Assembly (NCBI GenBank): GCA_020721045.1
Contig: DYNN01000011.1
Location: 1 to 49,732 of the forward strand
From: Thiomargarita sp.
Lineage (GTDB): Bacteria > Pseudomonadota > Gammaproteobacteria > Beggiatoales > Beggiatoaceae
DNA length: 49,732 bases
Direction: 5' to 3'
Shown piece after piece: positions 9,329-18,518 of this stretch. The notes under the pieces are model-generated. The model was not told where the DNA came from, ran no database searches, and worked only from the letters and a program-made list of their open reading frames with translations. A program made the translations under genes and the position numbers. How positions within the stretch are numbered: the stretch's first letter is position 1; the number at the start of each line of letters is the position of its first letter.

Positions 9329-12300
9329 ATGATTTTGCTACGAAGTAACTTGTTTAGGCGTATTTTATTAATTTCATTACTGTTAAGTTTGTCGCCACCC
9401 TTATGGGCAACGGCTAAAAATGGGTATTATCATAAAGAAACCACAGCTAATTTTACCCATTATGATGTGATGGCATGTTTTGGTACCCCAATGATTGATG
9501 GTGTTTTAAGTGCAGGTGAATGGGAGGTAAATTTAGCGGGTAAGCGGTATAAATATGACCGTGATGATAATCGAATTCATTATTTATTTCAGTATGATAA
9601 CGATAATTTTTATGTTTTAGTGGACGTAGATGATGACAAATTGTGGGATGATGAAGCACTGACTACCGGTCAATATGGCTTGGAAAATTGGGTGACTTGG
9701 CAAGATGATGGCGTGGAAATTTATCTTGATCCCAATAATTCTCGTGATACAGTATTAAAAAGTAGTGATAGAGTGATTGCGTTTTCTATTCAAAGTCGCC
9801 ACTATCGTTTTGATGTGGGAAATAATTCTGGATCAACAAGTTATTTTGGTGACATTGGTCTGATTAAAAAAGCAGTTGGTATCAGAGGTACAGTCAATAA
9901 TAATAGTGATATTGATGAAGGTTATACCGTTGAAGTCGCGATTCCTTGGGCGCAGTTGGGTATAACACCGGTGCCTTTATCTTTTATTTCTGCCAATGTT
10001 TTGGTGTTGGAAGATGATGATGGTGGTGCATTAAATAATCATTATAATGCTGAGGCGATTAATCAACCTTTTGAAATTGATAGATATTTTAATTGGTTTG
10101 ATGATGGTATAAAAGGACCCACGAATTACGCACGAGTTTACTTATTGCCTGCACAAGATATCGTGTCGCCTTCGCCGATTGTCAATTTTTCTGCTACTCA
10201 AATCCAACCAATGTCTGCTATTTTGTCTTTTTTAGCAACTGGTGATGATGGTAATTTGGGACAAGCTAAGCGTTATGTGATTCGTTATACCGCCGATGGC
10301 ATCACGACTGAGTACAGCAATCAATTTGTGCCTAAAGTTGCAGGACAATTGGAACAAGTGCGTTTGTTAGGATTGCAGCCCAATAAATCTTATACTATTG
10401 AATTGTCAGCAGAAGATTATGCAGGTAATCGAAGCGCACCGGTTTTTGCCGCATTTAACACAACTGTTGCACCTGATAATTACGGTAAAGGCAGAATTTA
10501 TCCCTCGCCGATGGGACGTTATTTTGTGCATGAAGAGGGTACGGCTTTTATTCCAATCACACAAGCAACCGGCATCAGTTGGGTTGGTATTCGTGATTTA
10601 TATACACGTTTATTGTGGGATGATACTTTGGATAAGTTGGTTGATTGGTCAACTGCTGATATTCCTGAGGAGCAAAAAGCGGAAAATTATCTCAAGAAAT
10701 TGTCAGATAAGGGGATTAATTTAGTTAGAATTTTTATTGAAGATATGGCTTTTGCTGATGCGGAAGTGCATGATCATGTACCTTTTCCTGATGGTATTGC
10801 TTGGTTAGAATATCCCTATGGTCAATATGTGCCTGAAACACTTAAATTTTTAGATGATTTTATGACGTTGTGCGAGAAATATAATATTTACGTTACGATT
10901 ACACCTTGGGACAATTATTTCTATCGTTCTATTTTATTTCACGCTCATCCCTATAGTACAAATAATGGAGGACCGATTGCCGATCGTGATGAATTTGTTA
11001 CTAATATGACGGCGCGTGCGGGACAAAAACAACGTTTAACTACACTGTCTTGGATTGTGCAAAAGCATTCTAATTTTTTTGGTTGGGAAATGATGAATGA
11101 GTGGGATAATAATACGTTTGCCACACGCAACGATGAGACTAAGGCATGGCAACCGATTCGGATTGAATGGATAAAAGATTTAACTGCACATTTGCGCGCA
11201 ATTGATCCTGAACATATGATCTTTATTTCATCTGTGATTGAACAACCACAAACCATCGTCAAAGATTTTGTTTTGCAAAGTGATTTGTTTGATTTTATTG
11301 CAGTACATAATTATACCGCAGGTGTGGCTGATCCGGTGAAATTTGGCGGTAATGTACCCAATATTCAAGCTGCGCTCGATTCTAACCGTTTGATACATTA
11401 CCAATTAAATAATACGATGGATTATCGCCCAATATTAGATTTAGAGTTTGGTCCTATTGAAGTTAAATCCAGTTATTACGATGCCTATTCTCAAGCGACT
11501 GATGAAGAGGTTTTGCATAATGTATTATGGTCTGAAATAGGCTCTGGTGCAGCAGGAATGCCGTTGCGTTGGCCCAGTAAAGTATTGGAATTCAATGGTC
11601 CACAACTCACCGAGCAAATGTGGAATTATCAAGAAAATATGGCGCAATTCTTCGCTAAAACCCAAGTTGATTTTACAAAATTTGCTGGTTTGCCTTGGCG
11701 ACGTTACATCAGTTTTGGTGGCGGTGGCGGCAATTTAAAACCGTTTGCATTTTCCGATGGTAAACAGGGGCTTATGTATTTATTGCAAGATACACGTGTA
11801 ACCAGTCCTTTTGTTGGCAATGCGACAGTGACCGTGAAGAATTTAACTCACGATGGGCAATATCGCGTAGAATTTTGGGATACCAGAACGCAAAACACTG
11901 AAATTCAATTAGGTGAAGCCGTGGCTCATGGCGGACAAATGACTATCACTTTACCCAATTTTAATCATGATTTAATGGTCACTTTCGTACTAAAAAATGC
12001 GACGATACAAACAGTTGAATTACCTGCTTTAGGAAATGGTACTATGATGGGCGGATTGCCAGTAAATAGTCAATTTAAGGGCGGAATTTCTGTTAATAAT
12101 CAATCAGAAACAACTAATATTATCGCAAATACTACGCAAAAGTTAAAAATCACTGGTAGCACTAATGTAGCCCCAGAACATGTGGGACAAGTTGCAGATA
12201 TTTTATTTGTGATTGGCTCTGAAATGGTCAAACCTTATACAGGTATGCAAGTATCATATACGGCTTTTCAATATCCGGCAATTAGCAAATTAGTTGATTT

Positions 12301-12496
12301 GACTGTACCACAGGGCATTGCTGATTTGACAGCACATCCCTTTAAATCGAGTGTGACATTGCAAAATACGGTTTCTATTGAATTATGGAATGATGTTTTT
12401 GCAGTAACATCAATGAATTATATCTTTTTCGGTTACCACTTAAGCGATGGAACATTGGTGTATAATTCACAACCGATGTTAGTAGAAATTCAATAA
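9329..12496 (+). CDS. Secreted CBM9-like/FN3/clan GH-A glycoside hydrolase-like protein
   Basis: A 1055-residue exported protein. Residues 1-29 are a signal peptide (basic LFRR, then LLISLLLSL, cleavage expected after ATA). Residues about 45-255 resemble a CBM9/DOMON sugar-binding domain (IDGVLSAGEW ... DDGVEIYLDPNN). Residues about 285-380 are a fibronectin type III module. Residues about 385-770 are a TIM-barrel hydrolase domain of clan GH-A type, with Glu591 in EMMNEWD as probable acid/base and Glu706 in LDLEFGP as probable nucleophile. A beta domain (about 800-905) follows, and a distinct C-terminal module (about 930-1055) ends in DGTLVYNSQPMLVEIQ. AGGAGA at 9317-9322 gives a strong ribosome-binding site. 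The neighbouring GlfT2-like transferase suggests a role in making or trimming a surface glycan. The substrate cannot be read from the sequence. Confidence 0.82.
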   Translation: MILLRSNLFRRILLISLLLSLSPPLWATAKNGYYHKETTANFTHYDVMACFGTPMIDGVLSAGEWEVNLAGKRYKYDRDDNRIHYLFQYDNDNFYVLVDVDDDKLWDDEALTTGQYGLENWVTWQDDGVEIYLDPNNSRDTVLKSSDRVIAFSIQSRHYRFDVGNNSGSTSYFGDIGLIKKAVGIRGTVNNNSDIDEGYTVEVAIPWAQLGITPVPLSFISANVLVLEDDDGGALNNHYNAEAINQPFEIDRYFNWFDDGIKGPTNYARVYLLPAQDIVSPSPIVNFSATQIQPMSAILSFLATGDDGNLGQAKRYVIRYTADGITTEYSNQFVPKVAGQLEQVRLLGLQPNKSYTIELSAEDYAGNRSAPVFAAFNTTVAPDNYGKGRIYPSPMGRYFVHEEGTAFIPITQATGISWVGIRDLYTRLLWDDTLDKLVDWSTADIPEEQKAENYLKKLSDKGINLVRIFIEDMAFADAEVHDHVPFPDGIAWLEYPYGQYVPETLKFLDDFMTLCEKYNIYVTITPWDNYFYRSILFHAHPYSTNNGGPIADRDEFVTNMTARAGQKQRLTTLSWIVQKHSNFFGWEMMNEWDNNTFATRNDETKAWQPIRIEWIKDLTAHLRAIDPEHMIFISSVIEQPQTIVKDFVLQSDLFDFIAVHNYTAGVADPVKFGGNVPNIQAALDSNRLIHYQLNNTMDYRPILDLEFGPIEVKSSYYDAYSQATDEEVLHNVLWSEIGSGAAGMPLRWPSKVLEFNGPQLTEQMWNYQENMAQFFAKTQVDFTKFAGLPWRRYISFGGGGGNLKPFAFSDGKQGLMYLLQDTRVTSPFVGNATVTVKNLTHDGQYRVEFWDTRTQNTEIQLGEAVAHGGQMTITLPNFNHDLMVTFVLKNATIQTVELPALGNGTMMGGLPVNSQFKGGISVNNQSETTNIIANTTQKLKITGSTNVAPEHVGQVADILFVIGSEMVKPYTGMQVSYTAFQYPAISKLVDLTVPQGIADLTAHPFKSSVTLQNTVSIELWNDVFAVTSMNYIFFGYHLSDGTLVYNSQPMLVEIQ

Positions 12497-12514
12497 AATT
12501 TACTCTTCATAACC

Positions 12515-12533
12515 TCCCCCTTTTTTAGGGGGA
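12515..12533. repeat. C5/G5 hairpin between convergent genes
   Basis: TCCCCC and GGGGGA flank a 7-nt loop (TTTTTTA) in the 47-nt gap between the convergent stops at 12496 and 12544. It could terminate either transcript, but no T-run follows on either strand, so it may equally be a small dispersed palindrome. Confidence 0.4.
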
Positions 12534-12543
12534 AATTGCTAAT

Positions 12544-13761
12544 CTAACCGCGATAATTTGTAGCAATAATATCTCTCGCTGTCTGACGTGCAAGCGCATC
12601 TTCGGCTAAAATCGTATTTAAATCAATAAATTCATGTTGAGTCATCGCGGCTAATGTCGCCTCAATCACCGCAGCAATTTCTACAAAACGTAACTGTTTA
12701 TCCAAAAATGCTTGTACCGCAATTTCATTAGCCGCATTTAAAATCACGGTTGCTGTACCACCGACTTGCATTGCTTCGTAAGCTAAACGTAAACAAGGAA
12801 ATTTAGTTAAATCAACTGCTTCAAAATCCAATCGCCCAATTTTCACCAAATCCAATGGGGTCACGCCCGACGACATGCGTTGCGGATAAGCCAAGGCATG
12901 CGCAATCGGTGTGCGCATATCGGGATTGCCCAATTGCGCTAACACTGAACCGTCAGTATATGCCACCATCGAATGAATCACGCTTTGCGGATGTAATACC
13001 ACTTCAATTTTTGCTGGCGTTGTAGCAAATAACCAACAGGCTTCAATGACTTCTAAACCTTTATTCATCATTGTTGCCGAATCAACAGAAATTTTTCTGC
13101 CCATCTGCCAATTGGGATGGGCACAGGCTTGTTCAGGTGTAACTCGTTGTAATTGTTCTAAATTATAAGTGCGGAAAGGACCTCCTGAGGCAGTAAGTAA
13201 AATATGCGTGACACCGACTTGCTGTAACGTATGCGCTTGAGTTTTATCAAAATATACTGATGGCATACATTGAAAAATAGCATTATGTTCACTATCAATT
13301 GGCAATAATTCAGCCTGATTTTCTGTCACGGCTTGCATGAATAATTGTCCGGACATGACTAAGGCTTCTTTATTTGCCAACAAAACACGTTTTCCATGTT
13401 GAGCAGCGGCTAAAGTGGGCAATAAACCCGCACCTCCGACAATAGCAGCCATCACTACATCAATTTCTGGCAAACTGGCAACTTGTACCAAGGCTTCAGC
13501 GCCGCCTAGTACGATGATGTCTGGATGTGTTTGATGTAATTGTTTTTTTAGTTGTTCAGCGGCATCAACATCAACCATGACGGCATAGCGTGGGTTAAAT
13601 TGTTGGCATTGAATCAGCAGTTTTTTTACATTAGTATTAGCAGTTAAAGCAGTAATTTCAAATTGTTGTGGATGTTGATTGACGACATCTAAGGTGCTGA
13701 CACCAATACTACCCGTAGAACCCAATAATGTGATTTTTACAGCAGGTGTAGAAGTACTCAA
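12544..13761 (-). CDS. dxr: 1-deoxy-D-xylulose 5-phosphate reductoisomerase
   Basis: Dxr (IspC) converts DXP to 2-C-methyl-D-erythritol 4-phosphate with NADPH, the committed step of the non-mevalonate isoprenoid pathway. The 405-residue protein has the N-terminal NADPH-binding motif GSTGSIG (residues 13-19), NKEALVMSG, the metal-binding region [11 protein letters not shown], and the substrate-binding segment TASGGPFRT. The only workable start is TTG 13761, with AGGAA about 8 nt upstream; it overlaps the cdsA stop in a TTGA arrangement, implying translational coupling. In E. coli the genes run uppS-cdsA-dxr-rseP-bamA; here the group stops after dxr and meets a convergent gene. Confidence 0.95.
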   Translation of the reverse strand: MSTSTPAVKITLLGSTGSIGVSTLDVVNQHPQQFEITALTANTNVKKLLIQCQQFNPRYAVMVDVDAAEQLKKQLHQTHPDIIVLGGAEALVQVASLPEIDVVMAAIVGGAGLLPTLAAAQHGKRVLLANKEALVMSGQLFMQAVTENQAELLPIDSEHNAIFQCMPSVYFDKTQAHTLQQVGVTHILLTASGGPFRTYNLEQLQRVTPEQACAHPNWQMGRKISVDSATMMNKGLEVIEACWLFATTPAKIEVVLHPQSVIHSMVAYTDGSVLAQLGNPDMRTPIAHALAYPQRMSSGVTPLDLVKIGRLDFEAVDLTKFPCLRLAYEAMQVGGTATVILNAANEIAVQAFLDKQLRFVEIAAVIEATLAAMTQHEFIDLNTILAEDALARQTARDIIATNYRG

Positions 13762-14582
13762 AACAAGTTTCCTAATAGAAGCAGGCTAAGGACGAAAACA
13801 GGGGTTGCAGCGGTTAAACTGTCAATGCGATCTAAGATACCTCCGTGACCGGGTAAAATTTGACCACTGTCTTTTATATCCATTTGACGTTTAAACAAAC
13901 TTTCGACTAAATCGCCTAAAATAGAGACTAAAACTGTTAATAGACAAATAGCGAGAAAAATTAACAAAGTACTCCAAGTCATCTGTTGTAATAAAGCGTA
14001 TAAAACGGCAACTAAACCACTGGTAATTAAAGCACCTAATACGCCTTCAAATGTCTTACCTGGGCTGACTTTAGCAGCTAATTTACGCTTACCCCATTTT
14101 TTACCGATAAAATAAGCACCACTGTCGGCAGTCCAAATTAAAATTAACAAGAAGATAACCCAATGTCGTTCATAGTGTTGATGTAAATGGATAAGTGCAA
14201 GCCAAGCCGGTGATAGCACTAATAATCCTAAGCCTGCTTTTAGCCACGGAATGGTGGGTAATAAATCATAACCTTGCTGATAACGCCACACCCAATAAAG
14301 TGCGATTAACCACCATAAACAGGTGATAGTGAGCAAAATAATAGTGATTTCAGGAAAATAAAGTAGTGTGTAGTAACTCGCTGCTAAACTGAGTGCAATA
14401 GTGCTGGCGTAGGTAATTCGTGAAAAATAACTTTGCCAACCACATAAATTTCCCCATTCGTAAGCACCTAATAAAATAAACAAACTCGTGAGCATAGCAA
14501 AATAGGGCGTGGGCAATAATAAAACACTAAAAATGATCAGTGGAATAAGAATAGCTGCAGTGATTAAGCGATGTTTAAGCAT
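13758..14582 (-). CDS. cdsA: Phosphatidate cytidylyltransferase (CDP-diglyceride synthase)
   Basis: Inner-membrane enzyme making CDP-diacylglycerol from phosphatidic acid and CTP, the precursor of all phospholipids. The 274-residue protein is mostly hydrophobic, with about 7-8 predicted membrane helices. The family signature near the C-terminus is present: [11 protein letters not shown] followed by [14 protein letters not shown], which carries the metal-binding Asp residues. It overlaps uppS by 8 nt upstream and dxr by 4 nt downstream, so the three genes are translated as a tight operon. Confidence 0.95.
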   Translation of the reverse strand: MLKHRLITAAILIPLIIFSVLLLPTPYFAMLTSLFILLGAYEWGNLCGWQSYFSRITYASTIALSLAASYYTLLYFPEITIILLTITCLWWLIALYWVWRYQQGYDLLPTIPWLKAGLGLLVLSPAWLALIHLHQHYERHWVIFLLILIWTADSGAYFIGKKWGKRKLAAKVSPGKTFEGVLGALITSGLVAVLYALLQQMTWSTLLIFLAICLLTVLVSILGDLVESLFKRQMDIKDSGQILPGHGGILDRIDSLTAATPVFVLSLLLLGNLF

Positions 14583-15312
14583 CTTTTTCTACTTGCTCCC
14601 CCGTGCGCCCAAAACGGCGTTGGCGGGTCGCAAAGGACTCTAACGCTTGGGTAAAAGTTGCTTGATCAAAATCGGGCCATAAAGTGTCAGTAAAATACAT
14701 TTCTGTGTAAGCCAATTGCCACAACAAGAAGTTACTCACACGCTTTTCGCCGCCGGTACGGATAAAAAGGTCTGGATTGGGTAAGTGAGCGAGACAAATT
14801 TGTTGGCTTAATAATTCTTCGGTAATCTCTTCACTACGTAGTGTACCTTGTTCAATTTGTTGGGCTAATTTTTTGGTAGCTTCAACAATATCCCAATGTC
14901 CACCGTAATTAGCTGCAATAACTAAGTTTAATCCGGTATTATTTTGAGTAATTATCTCAGCATTAGCGATAAGCTGTTGTAATTTTTCTGGAAAAACATG
15001 GAGTGCACCAATAATATGTAGTTTAACATTGTTTTTATGTAACTTGTTCACTTCGCGATTTAATGCACTGATAAATAATTGCATTAATAAACTGACTTCT
15101 TGTTCTGGTCGTCGCCAATTTTCACTACTAAATGCGAATAAAGTTAAGGCTTCAATTTGTTTTTCGGCGCAGAATTTCACTACACGACGCACGGTTTCAA
15201 GACCGGCTTTATGTCCAAAATGGCGGGGTAATAAGCGTTTTTTAGCCCAACGTCCGTTACCATCCATGATAATCGCGATATGACGCGGGAGGCGTGACTG
15301 AGTCATGACCAT
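14575..15312 (-). CDS. uppS: Undecaprenyl diphosphate synthase
   Basis: Cis-prenyltransferase that condenses eight isopentenyl units onto farnesyl diphosphate to give the C55 lipid carrier of peptidoglycan and O-antigen synthesis. The 245 residues include the catalytic IIMDGNGRWA motif (Asp17), FAFSSENWRRP, and the C-terminal RTGGEKRVSNFLLWQ signature. Start choices are ATG 15312 or ATG 15306; neither has a clear Shine-Dalgarno. It is the first gene of the uppS-cdsA-dxr overlap cluster and lies 56 nt downstream of a GT9 glycosyltransferase on the same strand. The frr and pyrH genes usually upstream are missing. Confidence 0.96.
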   Translation of the reverse strand: MVMTQSRLPRHIAIIMDGNGRWAKKRLLPRHFGHKAGLETVRRVVKFCAEKQIEALTLFAFSSENWRRPEQEVSLLMQLFISALNREVNKLHKNNVKLHIIGALHVFPEKLQQLIANAEIITQNNTGLNLVIAANYGGHWDIVEATKKLAQQIEQGTLRSEEITEELLSQQICLAHLPNPDLFIRTGGEKRVSNFLLWQLAYTEMYFTDTLWPDFDQATFTQALESFATRQRRFGRTGEQVEKDA

Positions 15313-15368
15313 TATTTTAGTTGATGAATTTTAATTGATTATAGTTGATTGGATAATAAATTCACAAT

Positions 15369-16475
15369 TTAAAATGCTATGTCAGTATTATGCTTTTTGT
15401 CAAGCAGCAAGTGTTCAATCGCTGTGATAACCGTTGTACTGTTTAGGCGTTCTAAACAAAGGCTGTGACTTTGCTTATGACGATCACAACCTTCTTGATG
15501 ACAAGGTACACAATCGCCAATACCTTGAATTAACATGACATTATTTATTTGTTGATGACCACGGGCAGTGAAAGGTGATTGATCATTGGCATAATTATGG
15601 GGCCAAGGTGACCATTTTAGCGGATTGGTCGGTCCATATACGGCAACAGTGGATGTGCCGGTTGCTGCGGCTAAATGAGTGACTGCGGTATCGGGTCCAA
15701 TGAAAATTTTAGCTTGCTTGATCAAAGTGGCGACTTCTCCAAAATTCAATTTACCCGCTACGCTGATGGTTGAAGCGGGCATTTTTTTCTTAGTCGCTGA
15801 AATATAAGCTAATTCTTGCGGATCATTACCACCGGTTAAAACAATTTGCAAATCTTGTTGGGTTAAATAATGACTCATTTCTGCAAAACCGTGCCACCGT
15901 TTATATTGCCACATAGGTAGTATGTGTAATACTGCAAAAGCTTGGGTTTGCCAATTAAAAGGTAGTAATTGTTCTAATTTTTCTTTTGTATTTGGAGAAT
16001 TGGGCAAAATTATAGAATAATGTTTATTAATTTCAAGTAAATCAGCTAAGTGTAAATTTTGAATAACCGTATGTGTATTTTCATTATCCAGTTCACACCA
16101 TGCTTGGCTGATCAGTCGTTTCCATTGGTCTTGCCAACGTTTTTTGGGCACAATTGCAATGCGTTGGGGAGCTGCTAATAATGCATAAATCAGGGGTCTA
16201 TCGCCGGCTAAAGTGGAAATTGCTAAATCATAACGACGAAAAATGCGTTTTAATAAGCTAAGATATTGTTTAATATTAGGATGTTCTGCAACTGAAATCA
16301 ATTGATTGTAATCGTGATTACCGATCAACATGCCGCCTTTGTTATCATAAACTAATACGTCAATAATCGCCGTAGGATAAGCTTGACGTAGCGAATGTAG
16401 CAGTGGTGTGACCAATAATACATCACCAATTTGTCGCGTCGCAATGAGTAGAATTTTATTGGCTGGGAATTTCAT
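15369..16475 (-). CDS. Glycosyltransferase family 9 (heptosyltransferase-like)
   Basis: A 368-residue GT-B fold transferase of the ADP-heptose:LPS heptosyltransferase family, acting at the cytoplasmic face of the inner membrane on LPS core. Evidence is the N-terminal IGDVLLVTPLLHSLRQAYP block, the C-terminal nucleotide-sugar-binding segment with GPDTAVTHLAAATGTSTVAVYGPT, and the late cysteine pattern CVPCHQEGCDRH typical of WaaC/WaaF/RfaF-like proteins. Which heptose linkage it makes cannot be read here, so no symbol is given. It is divergent from uup across an 81-nt gap and could be co-transcribed with uppS. Confidence 0.85.
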   Translation of the reverse strand: MKFPANKILLIATRQIGDVLLVTPLLHSLRQAYPTAIIDVLVYDNKGGMLIGNHDYNQLISVAEHPNIKQYLSLLKRIFRRYDLAISTLAGDRPLIYALLAAPQRIAIVPKKRWQDQWKRLISQAWCELDNENTHTVIQNLHLADLLEINKHYSIILPNSPNTKEKLEQLLPFNWQTQAFAVLHILPMWQYKRWHGFAEMSHYLTQQDLQIVLTGGNDPQELAYISATKKKMPASTISVAGKLNFGEVATLIKQAKIFIGPDTAVTHLAAATGTSTVAVYGPTNPLKWSPWPHNYANDQSPFTARGHQQINNVMLIQGIGDCVPCHQEGCDRHKQSHSLCLERLNSTTVITAIEHLLLDKKHNTDIAF

Positions 16476-16514
16476 ATTTTTAGCAGGAAAAATAACTCAT
16501 TAATTCATAATTCA

Positions 16515-16545
16515 AGTAAAATAGCGCATTATTAACTATTTTACT
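16515..16545 (+). promoter_or_regulatory. 10-bp inverted repeat just upstream of uup
   Basis: AGTAAAATAG (16515-16524) and CTATTTTACT (16536-16545) are perfect complements around an 11-nt loop, ending 11 nt before the uup ATG and lying in the 81-nt divergent gap. It could be an mRNA hairpin over the uup ribosome-binding region, where no good Shine-Dalgarno is visible, or a protein-binding operator for both genes. Confidence 0.45.
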
Positions 16546-16556
16546 ACGATAAAACA

Positions 16557-18455
16557 ATGTCTCTCATTCATTTAGATAATATTAGTATTGCATTTGGACA
16601 CGTTACCCTACTTGATAACATTAGTCTACGTTTGAACGGTGGCGAACGTGTATGTTTAATTGGGCGTAATGGTGAGGGTAAATCGACTTTGTTGAAAATT
16701 ATCAATAAGGATATTTTGCCAGATCATGGAAAAGTTGAATATAATCAAGGTTGTCGAGTTTCCCGTTTAGCACAAGAACCCACTTTTCAAAGCGAAGAAA
16801 CTGTTTTTCAAGCAGTCGCTGCCAGTTTAGGTGAAATTGGTCAATTGGCAATGGAATATCATGAATTAATTCAACAATTAACTCATGATCACGATCCCAA
16901 ATTGTTAACACGTTTGGAAGTTGTGCAGCATCAATTGGAAGCGCAAGATGGTTGGTTGTTAGAACAGCGAGTGGAAACTGTGCTTTCACGTTTACAATTG
17001 CCACCGGATGAAAAAATTTCAGCATTATCTGGTGGTTGGAAACGGCGAGTCGCATTAGCACAAATGTTAGTGACGTCGCCCGATATTTTATTATTGGATG
17101 AACCAACTAACCATTTGGATATTGAAGCGATTGATTGGTTAGAAGAAACTTTGTTAAATTTTAATGGTGGTTTGCTATTTGTCAGTCATGATCGTAGTTT
17201 TATGCAGCGTATTGCCACTCGTATTATTGAGTTAGATCGTGGAAAAATTACTAGTTATTCAAATAATTATGATACTTATTTGACTATTAAACAGGCAGAT
17301 TTGGCGGCAGAAGCAATGCAAGCGGCTAAATTTGATAAAAAATTGGCTCAGGAAGAAGTGTGGATACGACAAGGTATTCAAGCGCGTCGCACTCGTAATG
17401 AGGGACGTGTCAGGGCGTTAAAACGTTTGCGAGAAGAACGTGCGCAACGCCGTGAACAGGTGGGCAAAATACGCTTAGCTGTTGATAATAGTGAATCGTC
17501 TGGAAAAATTGTGATTGAGGCGCATCATATTGTTAAAAGTTATGATAACAATCTTATTATTAACGATTTTTCTACTACTATTATGCGCGGCGATTGCATT
17601 GGTATTATTGGTGTTAATGGTGCGGGTAAAACAACTTTATTAAAAATTTTATTGGGAGAGTTAGCACCAGATAGTGGTATGATTAAATTAGGTACTAAAT
17701 TGCAAATTGCTTATTTTGATCAGTTACGTGAACAATTAGACCCTGAGCAAAGTGTTTATGATACTGTCAGTCAAGGGCGTGATACGGTCACTATTAATGG
17801 CGAAAATAAGCATGTGATGTCCTATTTGGCTGATTTTTTATTTGCACCGCAGCGTGTGCGTTCGCCGGTAAAATCATTGTCGGGTGGTGAAAAAAATCGT
17901 TTATTATTAGCACGTTTGTTTACTAAACCTACCAATATTTTAGTGTTAGATGAGCCAACTAATGATTTGGATGTAGAGTCTTTAGAATTATTGGAAGATT
18001 TGTTAGCTAATTATGCTGGCACTTTGTTGTTAGTGAGTCATGATCGACGCTTTTTGGATAATGTTGTTACTTCTACTTTTGTGTTTGAAAATAATGCTAA
18101 AGTAACGGAATATGTCGGTGGTTATCAAGATTGGGTACGACAACGTCCACAAGAAATTAAGTCTGTACCGGTAAAAAAATCGGCAAGTACTAAACCGGCT
18201 ATTGTAGAAAATACCGATATTAAACCAAAAACGCGTAAATTAAGCTATAAAGAACAGCGTGAGTTAGTTGAACTTCCTGAAAAAATTCAACAATTAGAAG
18301 CGGAATTAGCCACATTACAGCAATTAACCAGTGAGGTAAATTTTTATCGTAATGAGGCTAAACAAGTGGGTGAGACGTTAGCAAAAATTAAAGCAACTGA
18401 AGAGGCATTAAGCACAGTTTATATGCGTTGGGAAGAGTTAGAAGCGATGCAATAA
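16557..18455 (+). CDS. uup: ABC-F family ATPase Uup
   Basis: Soluble ABC-F protein with two ATP-binding cassettes and no membrane domain; the family acts on ribosomes, and Uup affects transposon precise excision and 50S assembly in E. coli. The 632 residues hold cassette 1 (Walker A GRNGEGKST at 36-44, signature LSGGWKRRVA, Walker B LLLDEPTNHLD), the interdomain linker, cassette 2 (Walker A GVNGAGKTT at 352-360, signature LSGGEKNRLL, Walker B VLDEPTNDLD) and a C-terminal coiled coil from about 555 (ELVELPEKIQQLEAEL) that separates Uup from EttA. ATG 16557 gives the canonical start. It converges on rlmJ, with a terminator hairpin between them. Confidence 0.93.
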   Translation: MSLIHLDNISIAFGHVTLLDNISLRLNGGERVCLIGRNGEGKSTLLKIINKDILPDHGKVEYNQGCRVSRLAQEPTFQSEETVFQAVAASLGEIGQLAMEYHELIQQLTHDHDPKLLTRLEVVQHQLEAQDGWLLEQRVETVLSRLQLPPDEKISALSGGWKRRVALAQMLVTSPDILLLDEPTNHLDIEAIDWLEETLLNFNGGLLFVSHDRSFMQRIATRIIELDRGKITSYSNNYDTYLTIKQADLAAEAMQAAKFDKKLAQEEVWIRQGIQARRTRNEGRVRALKRLREERAQRREQVGKIRLAVDNSESSGKIVIEAHHIVKSYDNNLIINDFSTTIMRGDCIGIIGVNGAGKTTLLKILLGELAPDSGMIKLGTKLQIAYFDQLREQLDPEQSVYDTVSQGRDTVTINGENKHVMSYLADFLFAPQRVRSPVKSLSGGEKNRLLLARLFTKPTNILVLDEPTNDLDVESLELLEDLLANYAGTLLLVSHDRRFLDNVVTSTFVFENNAKVTEYVGGYQDWVRQRPQEIKSVPVKKSASTKPAIVENTDIKPKTRKLSYKEQRELVELPEKIQQLEAELATLQQLTSEVNFYRNEAKQVGETLAKIKATEEALSTVYMRWEELEAMQ

Positions 18456-18461
18456 GTTTAA

Positions 18462-18494
18462 AGAGTTACGCAGTTGTGAATGGGGCGTAACTCT
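18462..18494 (+). terminator. Bidirectional terminator hairpin between uup and rlmJ
   Basis: AGAGTTACGC (18462-18471) pairs perfectly with GCGTAACTCT (18485-18494) around a 13-nt loop. It begins 6 nt after the uup stop and precedes the rlmJ stop on the other strand. The following sequence is T-rich but interrupted. Confidence 0.7.
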
Positions 18495-18518
18495 ATAATT
18501 TATCAATTTTTCAAGGAA

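Noticed and set aside
12515-12533. Confident rho-independent terminator between the hydrolase and dxr
   Set aside because: The C5/G5 hairpin has a short stem and no T-run on either strand, so I listed it only as a repeat.
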